A model generated the notes under the pieces. The model had not been told where the DNA came from. It did no database searches and was given only the letters and a program-made list of their open reading frames with translations. A program made the position numbers and the translations under genes. This document shows positions 28,031 through 38,983 of a stretch of 64,000 bases of DNA, piece after piece (the first letter of the stretch is position 1; each line of letters opens with the position of its first letter). Source of the stretch: Edwardsiella ictaluri ATCC 33202 (GTDB lineage: Bacteria > Pseudomonadota > Gammaproteobacteria > Enterobacterales > Enterobacteriaceae); NCBI RefSeq assembly GCF_000264785.1, contig NZ_AFJI01000053.1, positions 1 through 64,000 on the forward strand, in the 5' to 3' direction.

Positions 28031-28257
28031 GCGGCGGGTCACCGTGCCGGGCCGCGTCTGTGGTCGGCCCTTTTTCCCCGATCCTTCCCTCTTTCCCCTC
28101 ACTTGCCGCGGTTATCGGGCTGAGAATACTTCGTTTAACTCTGTTACATCTTGTTTTTGCGCTATTAGCCGTTTTTACGGTTAATAACTCTTGCTTACTG
28201 CAAGCGATGTTTCTTCGGCCGCCTGGGCGGTGCGGTATACAACATAAGAAGGTATTT

Positions 28258-28458
28258 ATGGAAGGTATTAGTATTACCAAGCTTCTGGTCATTGCTGTGC
28301 TGATCGTATTACTGTTTGGTACCAATAAGCTGCGTACGCTGGGGTCCGATCTTGGGGCGGCGCTGAAAGGGTTCAAAAAAGCGATGAACGACGAGACGCC
28401 GGCGGCCAAAAAAAGTGACGGTGTTGAGGCGGCACCCCGGGTAGAGAATAAAGAATAA
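28258..28458 (+). CDS. tatE: TatE, twin-arginine translocase component (TatA paralogue)
   Basis: 66 residues, E. coli TatE 67. It is a small membrane protein that joins the Tat pore for export of folded proteins. It shows the TatA/E plan: one N-terminal helix ([20 protein letters not shown]), the hinge [20 protein letters not shown] forming the amphipathic helix, and a charged tail. The E in MEGISITK and lack of a longer tail favour TatE over TatA. AAGAAGG lies before the ATG. It is next to lipA as in E. coli, but convergent with it. Confidence 0.92.
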   Translation: MEGISITKLLVIAVLIVLLFGTNKLRTLGSDLGAALKGFKKAMNDETPAAKKSDGVEAAPRVENKE

Positions 28459-28556
28459 TCCGGATATGCGGGGAGTTGGCCGATGGCTCGCGCTCCAGAA
28501 TCGGGGGAAGAAGGAACATCCCTAAGTTGTAACCATTTTTGTCAGCGGCAGTATAG

Positions 28557-28579
28557 CAGGGCTGATCCGATCAGCCCTG
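28557..28579. terminator. Stem-loop between convergent tatE and lipA
   Basis: CAGGGCTGA (28557-28565) pairs perfectly with TCAGCCCTG (28571-28579) around TCCGA. There is no T-run on either side, so it is a probable bidirectional terminator of moderate strength. Confidence 0.5.
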
Positions 28580-28597
28580 TGCAGGGATCCTACGCGC

Positions 28598-29563
28598 TTA
28601 CTTGACCTCCATGCCCTGAGCCTGCAGGTCGGCATGGTAAGAGGAGCGGACAAAGGGGCCGCAGGCGGCGTGGGTAAAACCCATGGCCAGGGCTTCGGCC
28701 TTCATTTCGGCAAATTCTTCCGGGCTGACGTAGCGCTGCACCGGCAGATGGTGGCGGCTTGGTTGCAGGTATTGTCCCAGCGTCAGCATTGTAACGCCGT
28801 GCGCGCGCAGATCACGCATCACTTCAATAATTTCCTGATTGGTCTCTCCCAGCCCCACCATCAGCCCGGACTTGGTCGGGATCTGCGGATGCTGTTGTTT
28901 AAACTGCTGCAGCAGACGCAGTGACCACTCATAATTGGCGCCGGGGCGTACCTGGCGGTACAGCCGCGGAATATTTTCCAGGTTGTGGTTAAACACGTCC
29001 GGCGGATTGTCGTGCAGGATTTCCAGCGCACGATCCATACGGCCGCGGAAGTCCGGCACCAGGGTTTCAATGCGGATCTGCGGGCTTTTGGCGCGGATGG
29101 CGTGGATACAGTCGGCAAAGTGCTGGGCGCCGCCATCGCGTAGATCGTCGCGGTCAACGGAGGTGATCACCACGTAGCGTAGCCCCATGTCGGCGATGGT
29201 CTGCGCCAGTTTTTCCGGTTCGTTGGTGTCGGGCGCCAACGGGCGGCCATGGGCCACGTCGCAGAACGGACAGCGTCGGGTGCAGATGGCTCCCAGGATC
29301 ATAAAGGTGGCGGTACCGTGGTTGAAACATTCGGCCAGATTAGGGCAGGAGGCCTCTTCGCACACGGAGTGCAGGCCATTCTTGCGCATCGCTGCCTTGA
29401 TGCCCTGAATTCGGCTGGAATCGGCCGGCAGCTTGATCTTCATCCACTCCGGCTTGCGCAGCAGCTGTTCACGCTCAACAGCGACGGATTTCACCGGGAT
29501 CAGGGCCATCTTGTCTGCGTCGCGGTATTTCACGCCGCGCTCCATCTGAATTGGTTTACTCAT
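28598..29563 (-). CDS. lipA: LipA, lipoyl synthase
   Basis: A radical-SAM enzyme that inserts two sulfurs into protein-bound octanoyl groups. It has 321 residues from ATG 29563, exactly the E. coli length. The auxiliary cluster ligands are in [12 protein letters not shown] (about 68-79) and the radical-SAM cluster in CTRRCPFC (about 94-101); the C-terminal FVRSSYHAD contains the Ser ligand. An upstream in-frame start (29593) overlaps lipB and is not conserved. It starts inside the 3' end of lipB (8-base overlap); in E. coli ybeF lies between them. Confidence 0.97.
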   Translation of the reverse strand: MSKPIQMERGVKYRDADKMALIPVKSVAVEREQLLRKPEWMKIKLPADSSRIQGIKAAMRKNGLHSVCEEASCPNLAECFNHGTATFMILGAICTRRCPFCDVAHGRPLAPDTNEPEKLAQTIADMGLRYVVITSVDRDDLRDGGAQHFADCIHAIRAKSPQIRIETLVPDFRGRMDRALEILHDNPPDVFNHNLENIPRLYRQVRPGANYEWSLRLLQQFKQQHPQIPTKSGLMVGLGETNQEIIEVMRDLRAHGVTMLTLGQYLQPSRHHLPVQRYVSPEEFAEMKAEALAMGFTHAACGPFVRSSYHADLQAQGMEVK

Positions 29564-30224
29564 AGTCTTGCGGATTCCACTGGCTGTGCTCAAGCCGGGT
29601 ATAGCCGAGCAGTTGGGTAAAATGGTGCACCAAGCGGGGCTGAACCTGCGTCAGGGTTGCCCCCGGCCTCAGCGCGCTTATCTGGGTCATCTGCAGGCCG
29701 GCATAGCCGCAGGGATTAATGCGTTGGAAGGGAGAGAGATCCATGGCGATGTTCAGCGCCAGACCGTGGAAAGAGCACCCCTTACGGATGCGCAGGCCAA
29801 GGGAGCAGATTTTCTGTCCGTCAACGTAGACGCCTGGTGCATCGGGGCGTGGATAGGCCTGAATATCCAGCTCTGACAGGGTGCGTACCACGCTCTCTTC
29901 AAGCCAACTGACCAGTTCACGCACGCCGCGGTGGCCGCGGCGCAGATCGATAAGAACATACATCACCTGCTGGCCCGGCCCGTGATAGGTGACCTGGCCG
30001 CCGCGATCGCTCTGGATAACCGGGATATCACCGGGATTGAGCAAATGCTCAGCCTTACCGGCCTGCCCCTGGGTAAATACGGCGGGATGCTCTACCAGCC
30101 ACAGCTCGTCAGGGGTATCGGCGTCACGGCGATCGGTGAAGCGGTGCATGGCCTGTGAGACGGAGAGATAGGGCTGTAGCCCCAACTGACGCAGTATTAT
30201 GGTTTTTTGTTGCAATGGCGTCAT
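29556..30224 (-). CDS. lipB: LipB, octanoyl-ACP:protein N-octanoyltransferase
   Basis: It transfers octanoate from acyl carrier protein to lipoate-dependent enzymes, supplying the substrate of LipA. 222 residues (E. coli 213). The [16 protein letters not shown] motif (about 73-88) and the active-site part [20 protein letters not shown], with the catalytic Lys near its start, are conserved, as is [14 protein letters not shown]. It overlaps lipA by eight bases, so the two are coupled. Confidence 0.96.
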   Translation of the reverse strand: MTPLQQKTIILRQLGLQPYLSVSQAMHRFTDRRDADTPDELWLVEHPAVFTQGQAGKAEHLLNPGDIPVIQSDRGGQVTYHGPGQQVMYVLIDLRRGHRGVRELVSWLEESVVRTLSELDIQAYPRPDAPGVYVDGQKICSLGLRIRKGCSFHGLALNIAMDLSPFQRINPCGYAGLQMTQISALRPGATLTQVQPRLVHHFTQLLGYTRLEHSQWNPQDYE

Positions 30225-30292
30225 CTTAAGGTTAAAAAATTGGTAAGTCCATTATACCGATTGTCGCCCATACTCACCAGTGCCGAATCGGC

Positions 30293-30334
30293 AAAAAAGT
30301 ACGGCCCGGCAAGCTGTAACGCCATACCGGGCCG
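30293..30334 (-). terminator. Intrinsic terminator after ybeD
   Basis: Read on the minus strand, CGGCCCGG and CCGGGCCG (window 30327-30334 and 30302-30309) form a stem around a 17-nt loop, followed by TAC and six T (A-run 30293-30298). Confidence 0.8.
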
Positions 30335-30368
30335 CGATAAATGCTGTATTTTAGTTAATTAACTGTGA

Positions 30369-30632
30369 TTACAGAACCATGCGCACGATTTCAATGTTGC
30401 CCAGCTCTTCATACAGCGTCTCAACCTGCTCAATGTGGGTCGCATTGATGGTGATGGAAACGGAGTGGTAGTTCCCTTTGCTGCTCGGCTTAACCTGCGG
30501 GGTGTAGTCACCCGGCGCATGGCGCTGTACCACTTCAACAACCTGATCAACCAACTCAGGCTGTGCCAGTCCCATGACTTTATAGGTAAACTCGCACGGG
30601 AATTCGAGCAGTTCATTCAGTTTGGTTTTCAT
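30369..30632 (-). CDS. ybeD: YbeD, DUF493-family small protein
   Basis: 87 residues from ATG 30632, the same length as E. coli YbeD. The family has a ferredoxin-like, ACT-related fold and no firmly known function. Recognisable stretches: [39 protein letters not shown] and the C-terminal [12 protein letters not shown]. It stands between dacA and lipB as in E. coli, with terminators on both sides, so it is probably transcribed alone. An upstream in-frame ATG at 30653 is less likely. Confidence 0.93.
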   Translation of the reverse strand: MKTKLNELLEFPCEFTYKVMGLAQPELVDQVVEVVQRHAPGDYTPQVKPSSKGNYHSVSITINATHIEQVETLYEELGNIEIVRMVL

Positions 30633-30669
30633 GTGAGCTCCAGCGTATTGCACTATCTACAAATTATAA

Positions 30670-30687
30670 CTCCCGCCGTAGCGGGAG
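30670..30687 (-). terminator. Terminator after dacA
   Basis: CTCCCGC (30670-30676) and GCGGGAG (30681-30687) with loop CGTA; on the minus strand the stem is followed by TTATAATTT. It lies 58 bases after the dacA stop. Confidence 0.75.
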
Positions 30688-30744
30688 CCTTACTTACCGA
30701 TTAAATGGGGCCGTCGATGCCCTTTTCAAGAGGCTGGCCACAGA

Positions 30745-31956
30745 TTAACCAAACCAGCGATGAAACAGCAGCTTGATATGATCGATCATCCGGCTGAAGA
30801 AACCACCCTCTTTCACTTCGTTCAGCACCACCAGCGGGCGCTGTTCGATGGTCTTGCCGTCCAGCTGGAAGTTGATGGTACCGACCACCTGATCCTTGGC
30901 CAGCGGAGCATCCAGTTCGTTGCTGTTCAGCACGTAGCTGGCCTTGAGATCTTTCATCCGTCCGCGCGGGATGGTCAGGTAGACATCTTTATCGACACCC
31001 AGCTGAGCGCGGTCGGTGTCACCGAACCAGACCGGTTCAGAGGCGAACTCACGCCCGGCCTTCAGCGGCGAGACGGTTTCAAAGAAGCGGAAGCCCCAGG
31101 TCAGCAGCTTCTTGCTCTCGGTCTCGCGCCCCTTAAAGGTGCGCCCGCCCATGACGGCGGAGATCAGGCGCATATTGCCCTCGGTCGCCGAGGCTACCAG
31201 GTTATAGCCCGCAGAGGCGGTATGGCCGGTTTTGATGCCGTCCACGTTCATACTGGTATCCCACAGCAGACCGTTACGGTTGGTCTGACGGATATTGTTA
31301 TAGGTGAACTCTTTCTCTTTGTAGATGGCGTACTCATGGGGGACGTCGCGGATCAGCGCCTGGCCGATCAGTGCCATGTCGCGGGCGGAGCTGAACTGCC
31401 CCGGCGCGTCCAGGCCGTGTACCGTCTCAAAGTGGGTGTTCTGCAGACCCAGCGCCTTCACGTAGCTGTTCATCAGGCCGACGAAGGCGTCCTGGCTGCC
31501 GGCGACATAGTCGGCCATGGCGACGCAGGCATCGTTACCGGAGACCAGGTTGATCCCGCGGATCAGGTTGCCCACGGAGACCTGATCGCCCGGCTTGAGG
31601 AACATCAGCGAGGAGCCCTGGAACACCGGGTTTCCCGTCGCCCAGGCGTCTTTGCCGACGGTGACGACGTCGTTCTCACCGAACTTGCCCGCGCGCATTG
31701 CCTGTCCGATGACGTAGCTGGTCATCATCTTGGTCAGCGAGGCCGGATTGCGGCGCTCGTCGGCGTTGTGCTCCGCCAACACCTTACCGGAGTTGTAGTC
31801 GATCAGAATATAGGCTTCGGCATCGATTTGCGGCACGCCCGGGATCATGGTCTTCAGGTTAACGTCGTCGGCGCGGGCCGCACCGGTGAGCGCTATGGCC
31901 AGCAGACCGCCGGCGACAGCGTATTTCAGTGTTTGGGAAGCAACTTTGCGTTTCAT
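30745..31956 (-). CDS. dacA: DacA, D-alanyl-D-alanine carboxypeptidase (PBP5)
   Basis: It trims the terminal D-Ala from peptidoglycan pentapeptides in the periplasm. 403 residues (E. coli 403). A cleavable signal ends near ALTGAARA; the three penicillin-binding motifs are present: SLTK (about 73-76), SGN (about 139-141) and KTG (about 242-244). The C-terminal [14 protein letters not shown] is the amphipathic membrane anchor of PBP5. It is the last gene after mrdA-mrdB-rlpA, in E. coli order. Confidence 0.96.
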   Translation of the reverse strand: MKRKVASQTLKYAVAGGLLAIALTGAARADDVNLKTMIPGVPQIDAEAYILIDYNSGKVLAEHNADERRNPASLTKMMTSYVIGQAMRAGKFGENDVVTVGKDAWATGNPVFQGSSLMFLKPGDQVSVGNLIRGINLVSGNDACVAMADYVAGSQDAFVGLMNSYVKALGLQNTHFETVHGLDAPGQFSSARDMALIGQALIRDVPHEYAIYKEKEFTYNNIRQTNRNGLLWDTSMNVDGIKTGHTASAGYNLVASATEGNMRLISAVMGGRTFKGRETESKKLLTWGFRFFETVSPLKAGREFASEPVWFGDTDRAQLGVDKDVYLTIPRGRMKDLKASYVLNSNELDAPLAKDQVVGTINFQLDGKTIEQRPLVVLNEVKEGGFFSRMIDHIKLLFHRWFG

Positions 31957-32111
31957 GATGGGGACTACAACATCCGTGAATTAAACAGTGACAAACGAGC
32001 CACACTATAGCAGATGGTACGCTAAGGCATAGCGTGGCAATGGTTTTTTACACAATCAATATGTGTATAAGTGTTGCATGGCCCGCGACGGGCGGGCCAG
32101 CGTCAGTAGGC

Positions 32112-33230
32112 TCAGGGCGCCGTGGCAATGAATGACTGTTGCCCGGCCTCGCTGCTCAGCCGCTGCTGCAGCGCGCTGGCCTGCGCGCGGCTGGCAAACG
32201 GCCCCAGCTGGACACGGTAGATGGCACCGTTTGCCTCTACTTTGCCGGGGACGCCGAAGCGCTGGCTCAGCTGCTGCTGCCACTGGGCTGCGCGTGAACT
32301 GCTGCTGACGGCACCGACCTGCACCAGATAGTGGCCGCTGGCAGCGGCGTGGCTGGCGGCAGTAGGCGGTGCTGCCACTGCGCTGGCGGCGCCCGGGGTT
32401 GCCATCGGCGGTGCAGCCGGGGCGCTCTCTTCCAGCACGCCGCTGCGCAACGGCTGAGGCGCGCCGAGGAAGCGGCCGCTGTGGCTGGCGGGGGCGCTGA
32501 TCGGCATGCTCTGCCCTGGCGCAGTCTCTGCTGCCAGGCTTGCCGGCGTCGGATTTTCGATGGCGCGGACTGTCGGCTGGCCAGCCGCGACGGAGGGGCT
32601 GACGGTGAGCTGCGGACTCTCCATGCCGATCTCCGGGCGGGCGGGCAGGGCATAGCTCTGTTTGGCGACCCGGGTACCGATGGTGCCCGGCCCGGAGAGG
32701 CTGCCGTCAGGCGCGACGCTGATAAAGTCGACGCGCACCTTGGTGTGCTGGGTAATATTGAGGCGGTTGGCGGCGGCGCTGGAGAGAGCGATGATGCGGC
32801 CCGGGGTATAGGGGCCGCGGTCGTTAATGCGCACCACGATGCGGCGCCCGTTGGCCAGGTTGGTTACCCGCACGTAGCTGGGGATCGGCAGCGTCGGGTG
32901 GGCGGCGCTCATCGCCTCCGGGTTGAACTGTTCACCGCTGGCGGTGACGTTGCCGCGGTTTTCTTCGCCGTAGCTGGCCGCCAGGCCTATCTGGGAGAAG
33001 TTGGATGGATCCTTGACGATGGTATAGCGCTGGCCGTTACGGCGGTAATCCTGATTGGCGCTGGGAATATAGGGTTCATAGCGCGGTTCGACGCCGGGGA
33101 TCTCTTCGACCGGGCCGCTGTAGGCCGGCTGCGGTGGTGCCTGGGTCCCACCGTTGTCGTTGGTGGAACAGCCTGCCAGGATCAGACAGGCCAGGCTCAG
33201 GCTGAGCCAGGATTTGTGCGCCATTCTCAT
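32112..33230 (-). CDS. rlpA: RlpA, septal lytic transglycosylase lipoprotein
   Basis: An outer-membrane lipoprotein with a double-psi barrel and a C-terminal SPOR domain; in Pseudomonas it cleaves glycans lacking stem peptides at the septum. 372 residues. Lipobox LILAGC at residues 16-21; barrel region around AASYGEENRGNVTASGEQF through RIVVRINDRGPY (about 85-160); a low-complexity Ala/Pro linker; SPOR domain from about 295 (GHYLVQVGAVSSSSRA onward). RBS AGAGG precedes ATG 33230. It sits eight bases after mrdB, in one operon. Confidence 0.94.
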   Translation of the reverse strand: MRMAHKSWLSLSLACLILAGCSTNDNGGTQAPPQPAYSGPVEEIPGVEPRYEPYIPSANQDYRRNGQRYTIVKDPSNFSQIGLAASYGEENRGNVTASGEQFNPEAMSAAHPTLPIPSYVRVTNLANGRRIVVRINDRGPYTPGRIIALSSAAANRLNITQHTKVRVDFISVAPDGSLSGPGTIGTRVAKQSYALPARPEIGMESPQLTVSPSVAAGQPTVRAIENPTPASLAAETAPGQSMPISAPASHSGRFLGAPQPLRSGVLEESAPAAPPMATPGAASAVAAPPTAASHAAASGHYLVQVGAVSSSSRAAQWQQQLSQRFGVPGKVEANGAIYRVQLGPFASRAQASALQQRLSSEAGQQSFIATAP

Positions 33231-33238
33231 CGCGACCT

Positions 33239-34351
33239 CTATAGATTCTTGGATAACATTTTGCGATGGGTATGGATCGACATCACGATGCCAAACCCGG
33301 CCATCAGTACGATCAGCGCCGAGCCACCGTAGCTGACCAGAGGCAAAGGTACGCCAACCACCGGTAAAATGCCACTCACCATACCGATATTAACGAAAAC
33401 ATAAACGAATAGAATCAACATTAAACCGCCGACCATCACCCGGCCGAAGGTGGTCTGGGCGCGGGCGGCGATATACAGTCCGCGCATGATGATCAGCAGG
33501 TATAGCGCCAGCAGCAGCAGTACGCCGAACAGCCCCAGCTCTTCGGCCAGCACGGCGAAGATAAAGTCGGTGTGGCGCTCCGGCAGGAACTCCAGCTGTG
33601 ACTGGGTGCCGTGTAGCCACCCCTTGCCGCTCAGGCCGCCGGAGCCGATGGCGATTTTTGATTGGATGATGTGGTAGCCGGCGCCCAGCGGATCGCTTTC
33701 CGGATCGAGCAGCATCATCACCCGGTCGCGCTGGTAGTCGTGCATCAGGAAGAACCATAGCACCGGAATAAAGGCAGCCACCAACAGCACGGCCAGTCCG
33801 ATCAGGCGCCAGCTCATGCCCGCCAGGAACAGAATGAACAGCCCGGAGGCGGCGACCAGGATCGAGGTGCCCAGATCCGGTTGGGCTGCGACCAGCAGGG
33901 TCGGCAGGAAGATCAGGATCAGCGCGATGCCGGTGTGCTTGAGCGACGGTGGGCAGACGTCGCGGTTGATAAAGCGTGCCACCATCAGCGGTACGGCGAT
34001 TTTGGCGATCTCCGACGGCTGAAAGCGCACGAAACCAAGGTCAAGCCAGCGCTGGGCGCCTTTACTGATCTGGCCGAAGGCATCCACCAGGATCAGCAGG
34101 ATGACGCAGAGGATATACAGATAGGGCGCCCAGTGTTCGTAAACGCGCGGCGGTATCTGCGCCATGACGATCATGACCAGCAGGCCCATGACGATTTGGC
34201 CGATCTTGCGCTCCATCATGCCGAGATCCTGGCCGCTGGCGCTCCACATGACGATGGCGCTGTAGACCAGCACCGCCAGAATGCAGAGCAGGAAGGGCAG
34301 GTCGATATGCATCTTGGCCCAGATTGAGCGCTTTTGTTGATTCTCAGTCAT
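33239..34351 (-). CDS. mrdB: MrdB/RodA, peptidoglycan glycosyltransferase of the elongasome
   Basis: A SEDS-family inner-membrane protein that polymerises glycan strands with PBP2 during cell elongation. 370 residues, E. coli 370. Ten predicted helices; conserved parts include [20 protein letters not shown] (periplasmic motif), [60 protein letters not shown] (the catalytic Asp lies in ERHTDF) and [14 protein letters not shown]. It lies 18 bases after mrdA. Confidence 0.96.
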   Translation of the reverse strand: MTENQQKRSIWAKMHIDLPFLLCILAVLVYSAIVMWSASGQDLGMMERKIGQIVMGLLVMIVMAQIPPRVYEHWAPYLYILCVILLILVDAFGQISKGAQRWLDLGFVRFQPSEIAKIAVPLMVARFINRDVCPPSLKHTGIALILIFLPTLLVAAQPDLGTSILVAASGLFILFLAGMSWRLIGLAVLLVAAFIPVLWFFLMHDYQRDRVMMLLDPESDPLGAGYHIIQSKIAIGSGGLSGKGWLHGTQSQLEFLPERHTDFIFAVLAEELGLFGVLLLLALYLLIIMRGLYIAARAQTTFGRVMVGGLMLILFVYVFVNIGMVSGILPVVGVPLPLVSYGGSALIVLMAGFGIVMSIHTHRKMLSKNL

Positions 34352-34369
34352 GGTGAATCCGTATGCCTG

Positions 34370-36265
34370 TCAGTCGCCCTCCACGCCGGGGGGCGTGGGG
34401 GCTGCATTGGGAAGCTGGGTATTGTTGTCGCCCAGCATGATGTGATCCAGGATCTGGCGCATAATGGTGCCCACCGCCGGTCCGGCGCCGCCGTTCTCCA
34501 GGATGATCGCCACCGACACCTGCGGGTTGTCATAGGGGGCAAAGGCGGTCATCAGCTTATGGTCGCGCAGGTGTTCGGCGATGGTGTGCGCGTTGTAGGT
34601 CTCATAGCCGAAGACCTGGGCGGTACCGGACTTGGCGGCGATTTTATATGGTGCGCTGCCAAAATACTTGTAACCGGTGCCATTGGGGCGGTTGGCCACG
34701 CCGAACATGCCATCTTTGGCGATCTCCCAGAAGCCGGAGTGAATATCACCTATCTGCTGACTCTCCTGCTGGCGGAACGGCACCTGCTGACCGTTGATGC
34801 GGGTGCTCATCAGCAGATGCGGTACCTTGATGTTGCCATCGTTGATCAGGGTATTGAGTGCCTTGGCCATCTGGATCGGGGTGGCGGTCCAGTAGCCCTG
34901 GCCGATGCCGACCGGGATGGTATCGCCCTGATACCAGGGTTTCTTGTAGCGCTTGAACTTCCATTCGCGGGTCGGCATCAGGCCGGAGCGCTCCTCGGAC
35001 AGATCGATTCCGGTATACTGGCCATAGCCGAACTTGGACAGCCATTCGCTCAGGCGGTCGATCCCCATATCGTAGGCCACCTGGTAGAAAAAGGTGTCTG
35101 CCGACTCCTCCAGCGCCTTGGTGACGCTCAGCCGCCCATGGCCCCACTTCTTCCAGTCGCGGAAACGTTTCTCTGATCCTGGAAGTTGCCACCAGCCGGG
35201 ATCGAAGAGGGTGGTGTTGCGGGAGATAACACCGGCGCTGAGCGCCGAGACCGCGACGTAGGGTTTTACTGTCGAAGCGGGAGGATAGACTCCCTGGGTG
35301 GCGCGGTTGATCAGCGGCCGGTTGGGGTCGTTGAGCAGGCCGCGGTAATCTTTTCCGGAGATACCGTCGACGAACAGGTTGGGGTCATAGCTGGGGGTGG
35401 AAACCAGCGCCAGGATCCCACTGCTGCGCGGATCGCTGACCACCACGGCGGCGCGGCTGCCGACCAGCAGCTGTTCGATATATCGCTGCAGGTTGAGATC
35501 CAGCGTCAGGTAGATATCTTTTCCTGCCTGGGGTGGTTGTTCGTGCAGCTGGCGGATCACCCTGCCGCGGTTGTTGACCTCCACCTCTTCATAGCCGGTT
35601 TTGCCGTGCAGCACGTCCTCATAGTAGCGTTCGATACCCAGCTTGCCGATGTCGTGGGTGGCGGCATAGTTAGCCAGTTTACTCTCTTTGTCCAGACGCT
35701 CGATGTCTTTGTCGTTGATTTTTGAGACATAGCCGATGACGTGGGTCAGGGCGGAGCCGTAAGGGTAGTAGCGGCGCTGGTAGCCCTTGACCTCAAAGCC
35801 GGGGAAGCGGAACTGGTTGACGGCAAACCGGGCCACCTGCACCTCGCTGAGGGCGGTCTTCAGCGGAATCGAGGTGAAGCGGCGTGAACGTTTACGCTCC
35901 TTTTGGAAGTTGTCGAGATCCTCATCGGTCAGATCGACGATCGGGCGCAGCGCATCGAGCTGCGCTTTCATTCCGTCAACCTTTTCCGGGATCACCTCCA
36001 GCTGGTAGATGGTGCGGTTAAACGCCAGCGGAGCACCGTTACGATCGTAGATCATGCCGCGGCTGGGGGCGATGGGTACCAACTTGATGCGGTTTTCGTT
36101 AGAGCGCGTCTTGTAGTCTTCAAAACGCAGAATTTGCAGGTGGTACAGATTGGCGAGCAGCACGCCGGTCAGCAGCAATACACCGACGAAAGCGAACAGC
36201 GCACGACGGATGAACAGGGCGGACTCTGCCGAATAGTCACGAAAGGGGTTACGATCTGGTTTCAT
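34370..36265 (-). CDS. mrdA: MrdA, penicillin-binding protein 2
   Basis: The class B transpeptidase of the rod-shape elongation complex. 631 residues (E. coli 633). A single N-terminal membrane anchor (ALFAFVGVLLLTGVLLANLY, about 27-46), a pedestal domain, then the transpeptidase with active-site Ser in PPASTVKPYV (about 330), SAD in EESADTFFY (about 387) and KSG in AAKSGTAQ (about 545). It is the target of mecillinam in E. coli. It lies 68 bases after rlmH and heads mrdA-mrdB-rlpA. Confidence 0.96.
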   Translation of the reverse strand: MKPDRNPFRDYSAESALFIRRALFAFVGVLLLTGVLLANLYHLQILRFEDYKTRSNENRIKLVPIAPSRGMIYDRNGAPLAFNRTIYQLEVIPEKVDGMKAQLDALRPIVDLTDEDLDNFQKERKRSRRFTSIPLKTALSEVQVARFAVNQFRFPGFEVKGYQRRYYPYGSALTHVIGYVSKINDKDIERLDKESKLANYAATHDIGKLGIERYYEDVLHGKTGYEEVEVNNRGRVIRQLHEQPPQAGKDIYLTLDLNLQRYIEQLLVGSRAAVVVSDPRSSGILALVSTPSYDPNLFVDGISGKDYRGLLNDPNRPLINRATQGVYPPASTVKPYVAVSALSAGVISRNTTLFDPGWWQLPGSEKRFRDWKKWGHGRLSVTKALEESADTFFYQVAYDMGIDRLSEWLSKFGYGQYTGIDLSEERSGLMPTREWKFKRYKKPWYQGDTIPVGIGQGYWTATPIQMAKALNTLINDGNIKVPHLLMSTRINGQQVPFRQQESQQIGDIHSGFWEIAKDGMFGVANRPNGTGYKYFGSAPYKIAAKSGTAQVFGYETYNAHTIAEHLRDHKLMTAFAPYDNPQVSVAIILENGGAGPAVGTIMRQILDHIMLGDNNTQLPNAAPTPPGVEGD

Positions 36266-36333
36266 TCCGTTCCGTCATGCTCAGGCGTACTGCCGGGATT
36301 AACATCATTATTGCCGGCATGGCCGGCAGGCGA

Positions 36334-36804
36334 TTACTCACGATGATAAGGGTGATTGGCCGTAATGCTCCAGGCCCGGTAGAGGCTTTCGGCCACCAAC
36401 ACGCGCACCAGCGGGTGCGGCAAGGTCAGAGGCGACAGAGACCAGCTCTGTTCGGCAGCGCCCTTGCAGGTGGGGGCCAGCCCTTCGGGACCGCCAATCA
36501 GCAGGCTGACGTCGCGCCCATCCTGCTTCCAGCGCTCCAGCTGACCGGCCAGCGCCGGGGTATCCCAGGGTTTACCGGGAATATCCAGGGTGACAATGCG
36601 GTTGCCTTTACCGACTGCGGCCAGCATCAGCTCGCCCTCTCTTTCCAGAATGCGGCGAATATCGGCATTCTTACCGCGCTTTCCTGCCGGAACCTCCGTC
36701 AGTTCAAACGGCATATCCTTGGGAAAACGCTTAATATAGTCGAGAAAACCGGTTTGTACCCAGTCGGGCATTTTGGTGCCGACCGCCACCAGCTGCAGTT
36801 TCAC
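36334..36804 (-). CDS. rlmH: RlmH, 23S rRNA pseudouridine-1915 N3-methyltransferase
   Basis: A SPOUT-family methyltransferase that finishes the 70S ribosome. 156 residues, E. coli 155. The knotted SAM site is visible: [20 protein letters not shown] (about 101-120), [20 protein letters not shown] with the conserved LPHPLVR, and the terminal NHPYHRE. N-terminus [20 protein letters not shown]. It is four bases after rsfS, so coupled. Confidence 0.96.
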   Translation of the reverse strand: MKLQLVAVGTKMPDWVQTGFLDYIKRFPKDMPFELTEVPAGKRGKNADIRRILEREGELMLAAVGKGNRIVTLDIPGKPWDTPALAGQLERWKQDGRDVSLLIGGPEGLAPTCKGAAEQSWSLSPLTLPHPLVRVLVAESLYRAWSITANHPYHRE

Positions 36805-36808
36805 CGCA

Positions 36809-37135
<327 letters not shown>

Positions 37136-37293
37136 CTAATCAATAGGTCTTAAATTTATGCTGTCATATCAAGCATTACTCGCCACCATATGCGTTCCGC
37201 AGGGGGCGCAGGTGGGCGGAGCGAGAATACGTGCTGCGGAGGATATCAGCCTGCAAATCCCTGTCAATCACCGGAGGGGCGAAAGGGGATGCT

Positions 37294-37959
37294 TTAGCGG
37301 TAGAGCCCCTGTAGCTCAATGTAGCGCTGTACCGCGCGCGGCAGCAGATCGTCGCAGTTGCTCCCCAGATGGCGGTGCTGACGGATGTCAGTGGCCGAGA
37401 CCGACAGCAGCGGTGTATCGGCCAGATAGATAAAGCCGTGAGGCTGGCGGTGTAGAGGCTGAATGTCGCGGGTGCGGTGCTGCTCCAGCCAGTCCTGTAG
37501 CGCCGGGGTTTCCAGCCGATCAGGATAGCCGGGACGGGCGCAGACCAGCAGATGGCAGCAGTGCAGAATATCCTGCCAGCGCTGCCATTTGTGCAGAGTC
37601 AGCAGAGAATCCTGGCCGATGATAAAGGCCAGCGGTCGCTGTGGGCCCAGCTCGGCGCGCAGCGCCTCCAGCGTATCGATGGTGTAGGAGGGACTGTCAC
37701 GGCGCAGTTCTCGGTCGTCGACGGAAAACAGCGGATCGTCGGCGATGGCCAGGCGCACCATCTCCAGGCGCTGGGTGGCGCAGGCCTCCGGCTGCGGCCG
37801 GTGCGGGGGAACGTGGTTGGGCAGTAGGGTGATGTGGCCGAGCCCCACCTCCTGTGCCAGCGCCGTGACTGGCTTGAGGTGACCATAATGAATAGGATCG
37901 AAGGTGCCGCCGAACAGCGCCAGCAGGGATGGCACCGCCGGTTGGGATTCACTCGACAT
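37294..37959 (-). CDS. nadD: NadD, nicotinate-nucleotide adenylyltransferase
   Basis: It joins ATP with nicotinate mononucleotide to give deamido-NAD. 221 residues (E. coli 213). The nucleotidyltransferase motif [15 protein letters not shown] is at about 17-31, [13 protein letters not shown] near 50, [14 protein letters not shown] near 115 and [13 protein letters not shown] near 185, the last being the ISSTxIR equivalent. It overlaps the holA 3' end by 11 bases. Confidence 0.95.
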   Translation of the reverse strand: MSSESQPAVPSLLALFGGTFDPIHYGHLKPVTALAQEVGLGHITLLPNHVPPHRPQPEACATQRLEMVRLAIADDPLFSVDDRELRRDSPSYTIDTLEALRAELGPQRPLAFIIGQDSLLTLHKWQRWQDILHCCHLLVCARPGYPDRLETPALQDWLEQHRTRDIQPLHRQPHGFIYLADTPLLSVSATDIRQHRHLGSNCDDLLPRAVQRYIELQGLYR

Positions 37960-38983
37960 GCAGCATACTCTCCGGCAGCGTCTTGCCGCACAGTAGTAGG
38001 GTCAGGGACTCCAGCTGGGGCCATACGGACTGGCCGAAATCCTGTTTGATTATCTGTTCGCACTGGCTCAGCAGCGCCACGGCCTGGTGCAGCTGGGGCA
38101 GAGATAGGGTTTGCATCGCCTGGGTCAGCAGCGGGCGGCGGTTTTGCCACACCTTATGCTTATCGAACAGCGTGCGCAGAGGTGTCTGCGCCGCGCCTCC
38201 CTTGAGCTGCAGCAGCAGCAGAAGCTCGCGCTGTACGGTGCGCACCAGCACTATCGGCTCGCAGCCCTCCTGGCGCAGCTGGTTCAGTATATGCCAGGCG
38301 CGCTTGCTGCGCGCCGCTAAGCAGGCGTCCAGCCAGTGGAACGGTGAGAAGTGGGCTGCATCGTTGACCGCCTGCTCGACGCGCGGCAGGGTCAGCCGCC
38401 CGTCGGGATAGAGCAGAGAGAGTCGCCCCAGCGCCTGGGTGAGCGCCAGCAGGTTGCCCTCATAGCAGTAGCACAGCAGCTGTAGCGCCGCCTCGTCGAG
38501 CTGCAGCTGCATCTGGCGTGCGCGGTTGGCGACCCAGCGCGGCAGCTGGGTCTGCTCCGGCGTCTGGCAACTGACCAGGGTAGCCTGTGGGCTGAGCTGT
38601 TTATACCAGGCTGCGTTTTCCTGGGTGCGGGTCAGGCGCGGGCCGCGCAGCAGCAGCAGCAGATCCGGGTGGAGTAGGGTGGCAAGCTGACTCAGACGTT
38701 CGCCCATCGCGGCATTGACGCCGTTGTCCGGCAGGGTCAGGGTGAGGATTTGACGGCTGGCGAACAGGCTCATTGACTGGGACCGGCTGAACAGCGCATC
38801 CCAGTCAGTGTGGGGATCGAGGGTGGCGCTGAACTGTTCATCAAAACCGTGGGCGCGGGCGCGCTGGCGGATCAGATCCAGACTCTCCTGGATCAGCAGC
38901 GGCTCGTTTCCCAGAATGAAGTAGCAGGCGCGCAACCCGTCCTGCAGCTGTGCGCCGAGCTGTTCGGGGTAAATCCGGCTCAT
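37949..38983 (-). CDS. holA: HolA, DNA polymerase III delta subunit
   Basis: The delta subunit opens the beta sliding clamp within the clamp loader. 344 residues (E. coli 343). N-terminal AAA+-like domain starts [20 protein letters not shown] with [18 protein letters not shown]; the clamp-interacting [16 protein letters not shown] is at about residues 70-85; the C-terminal collar domain ends before the nadD overlap. It overlaps lptE by four bases (ATGA). Confidence 0.95.
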   Translation of the reverse strand: MSRIYPEQLGAQLQDGLRACYFILGNEPLLIQESLDLIRQRARAHGFDEQFSATLDPHTDWDALFSRSQSMSLFASRQILTLTLPDNGVNAAMGERLSQLATLLHPDLLLLLRGPRLTRTQENAAWYKQLSPQATLVSCQTPEQTQLPRWVANRARQMQLQLDEAALQLLCYCYEGNLLALTQALGRLSLLYPDGRLTLPRVEQAVNDAAHFSPFHWLDACLAARSKRAWHILNQLRQEGCEPIVLVRTVQRELLLLLQLKGGAAQTPLRTLFDKHKVWQNRRPLLTQAMQTLSLPQLHQAVALLSQCEQIIKQDFGQSVWPQLESLTLLLCGKTLPESMLHVE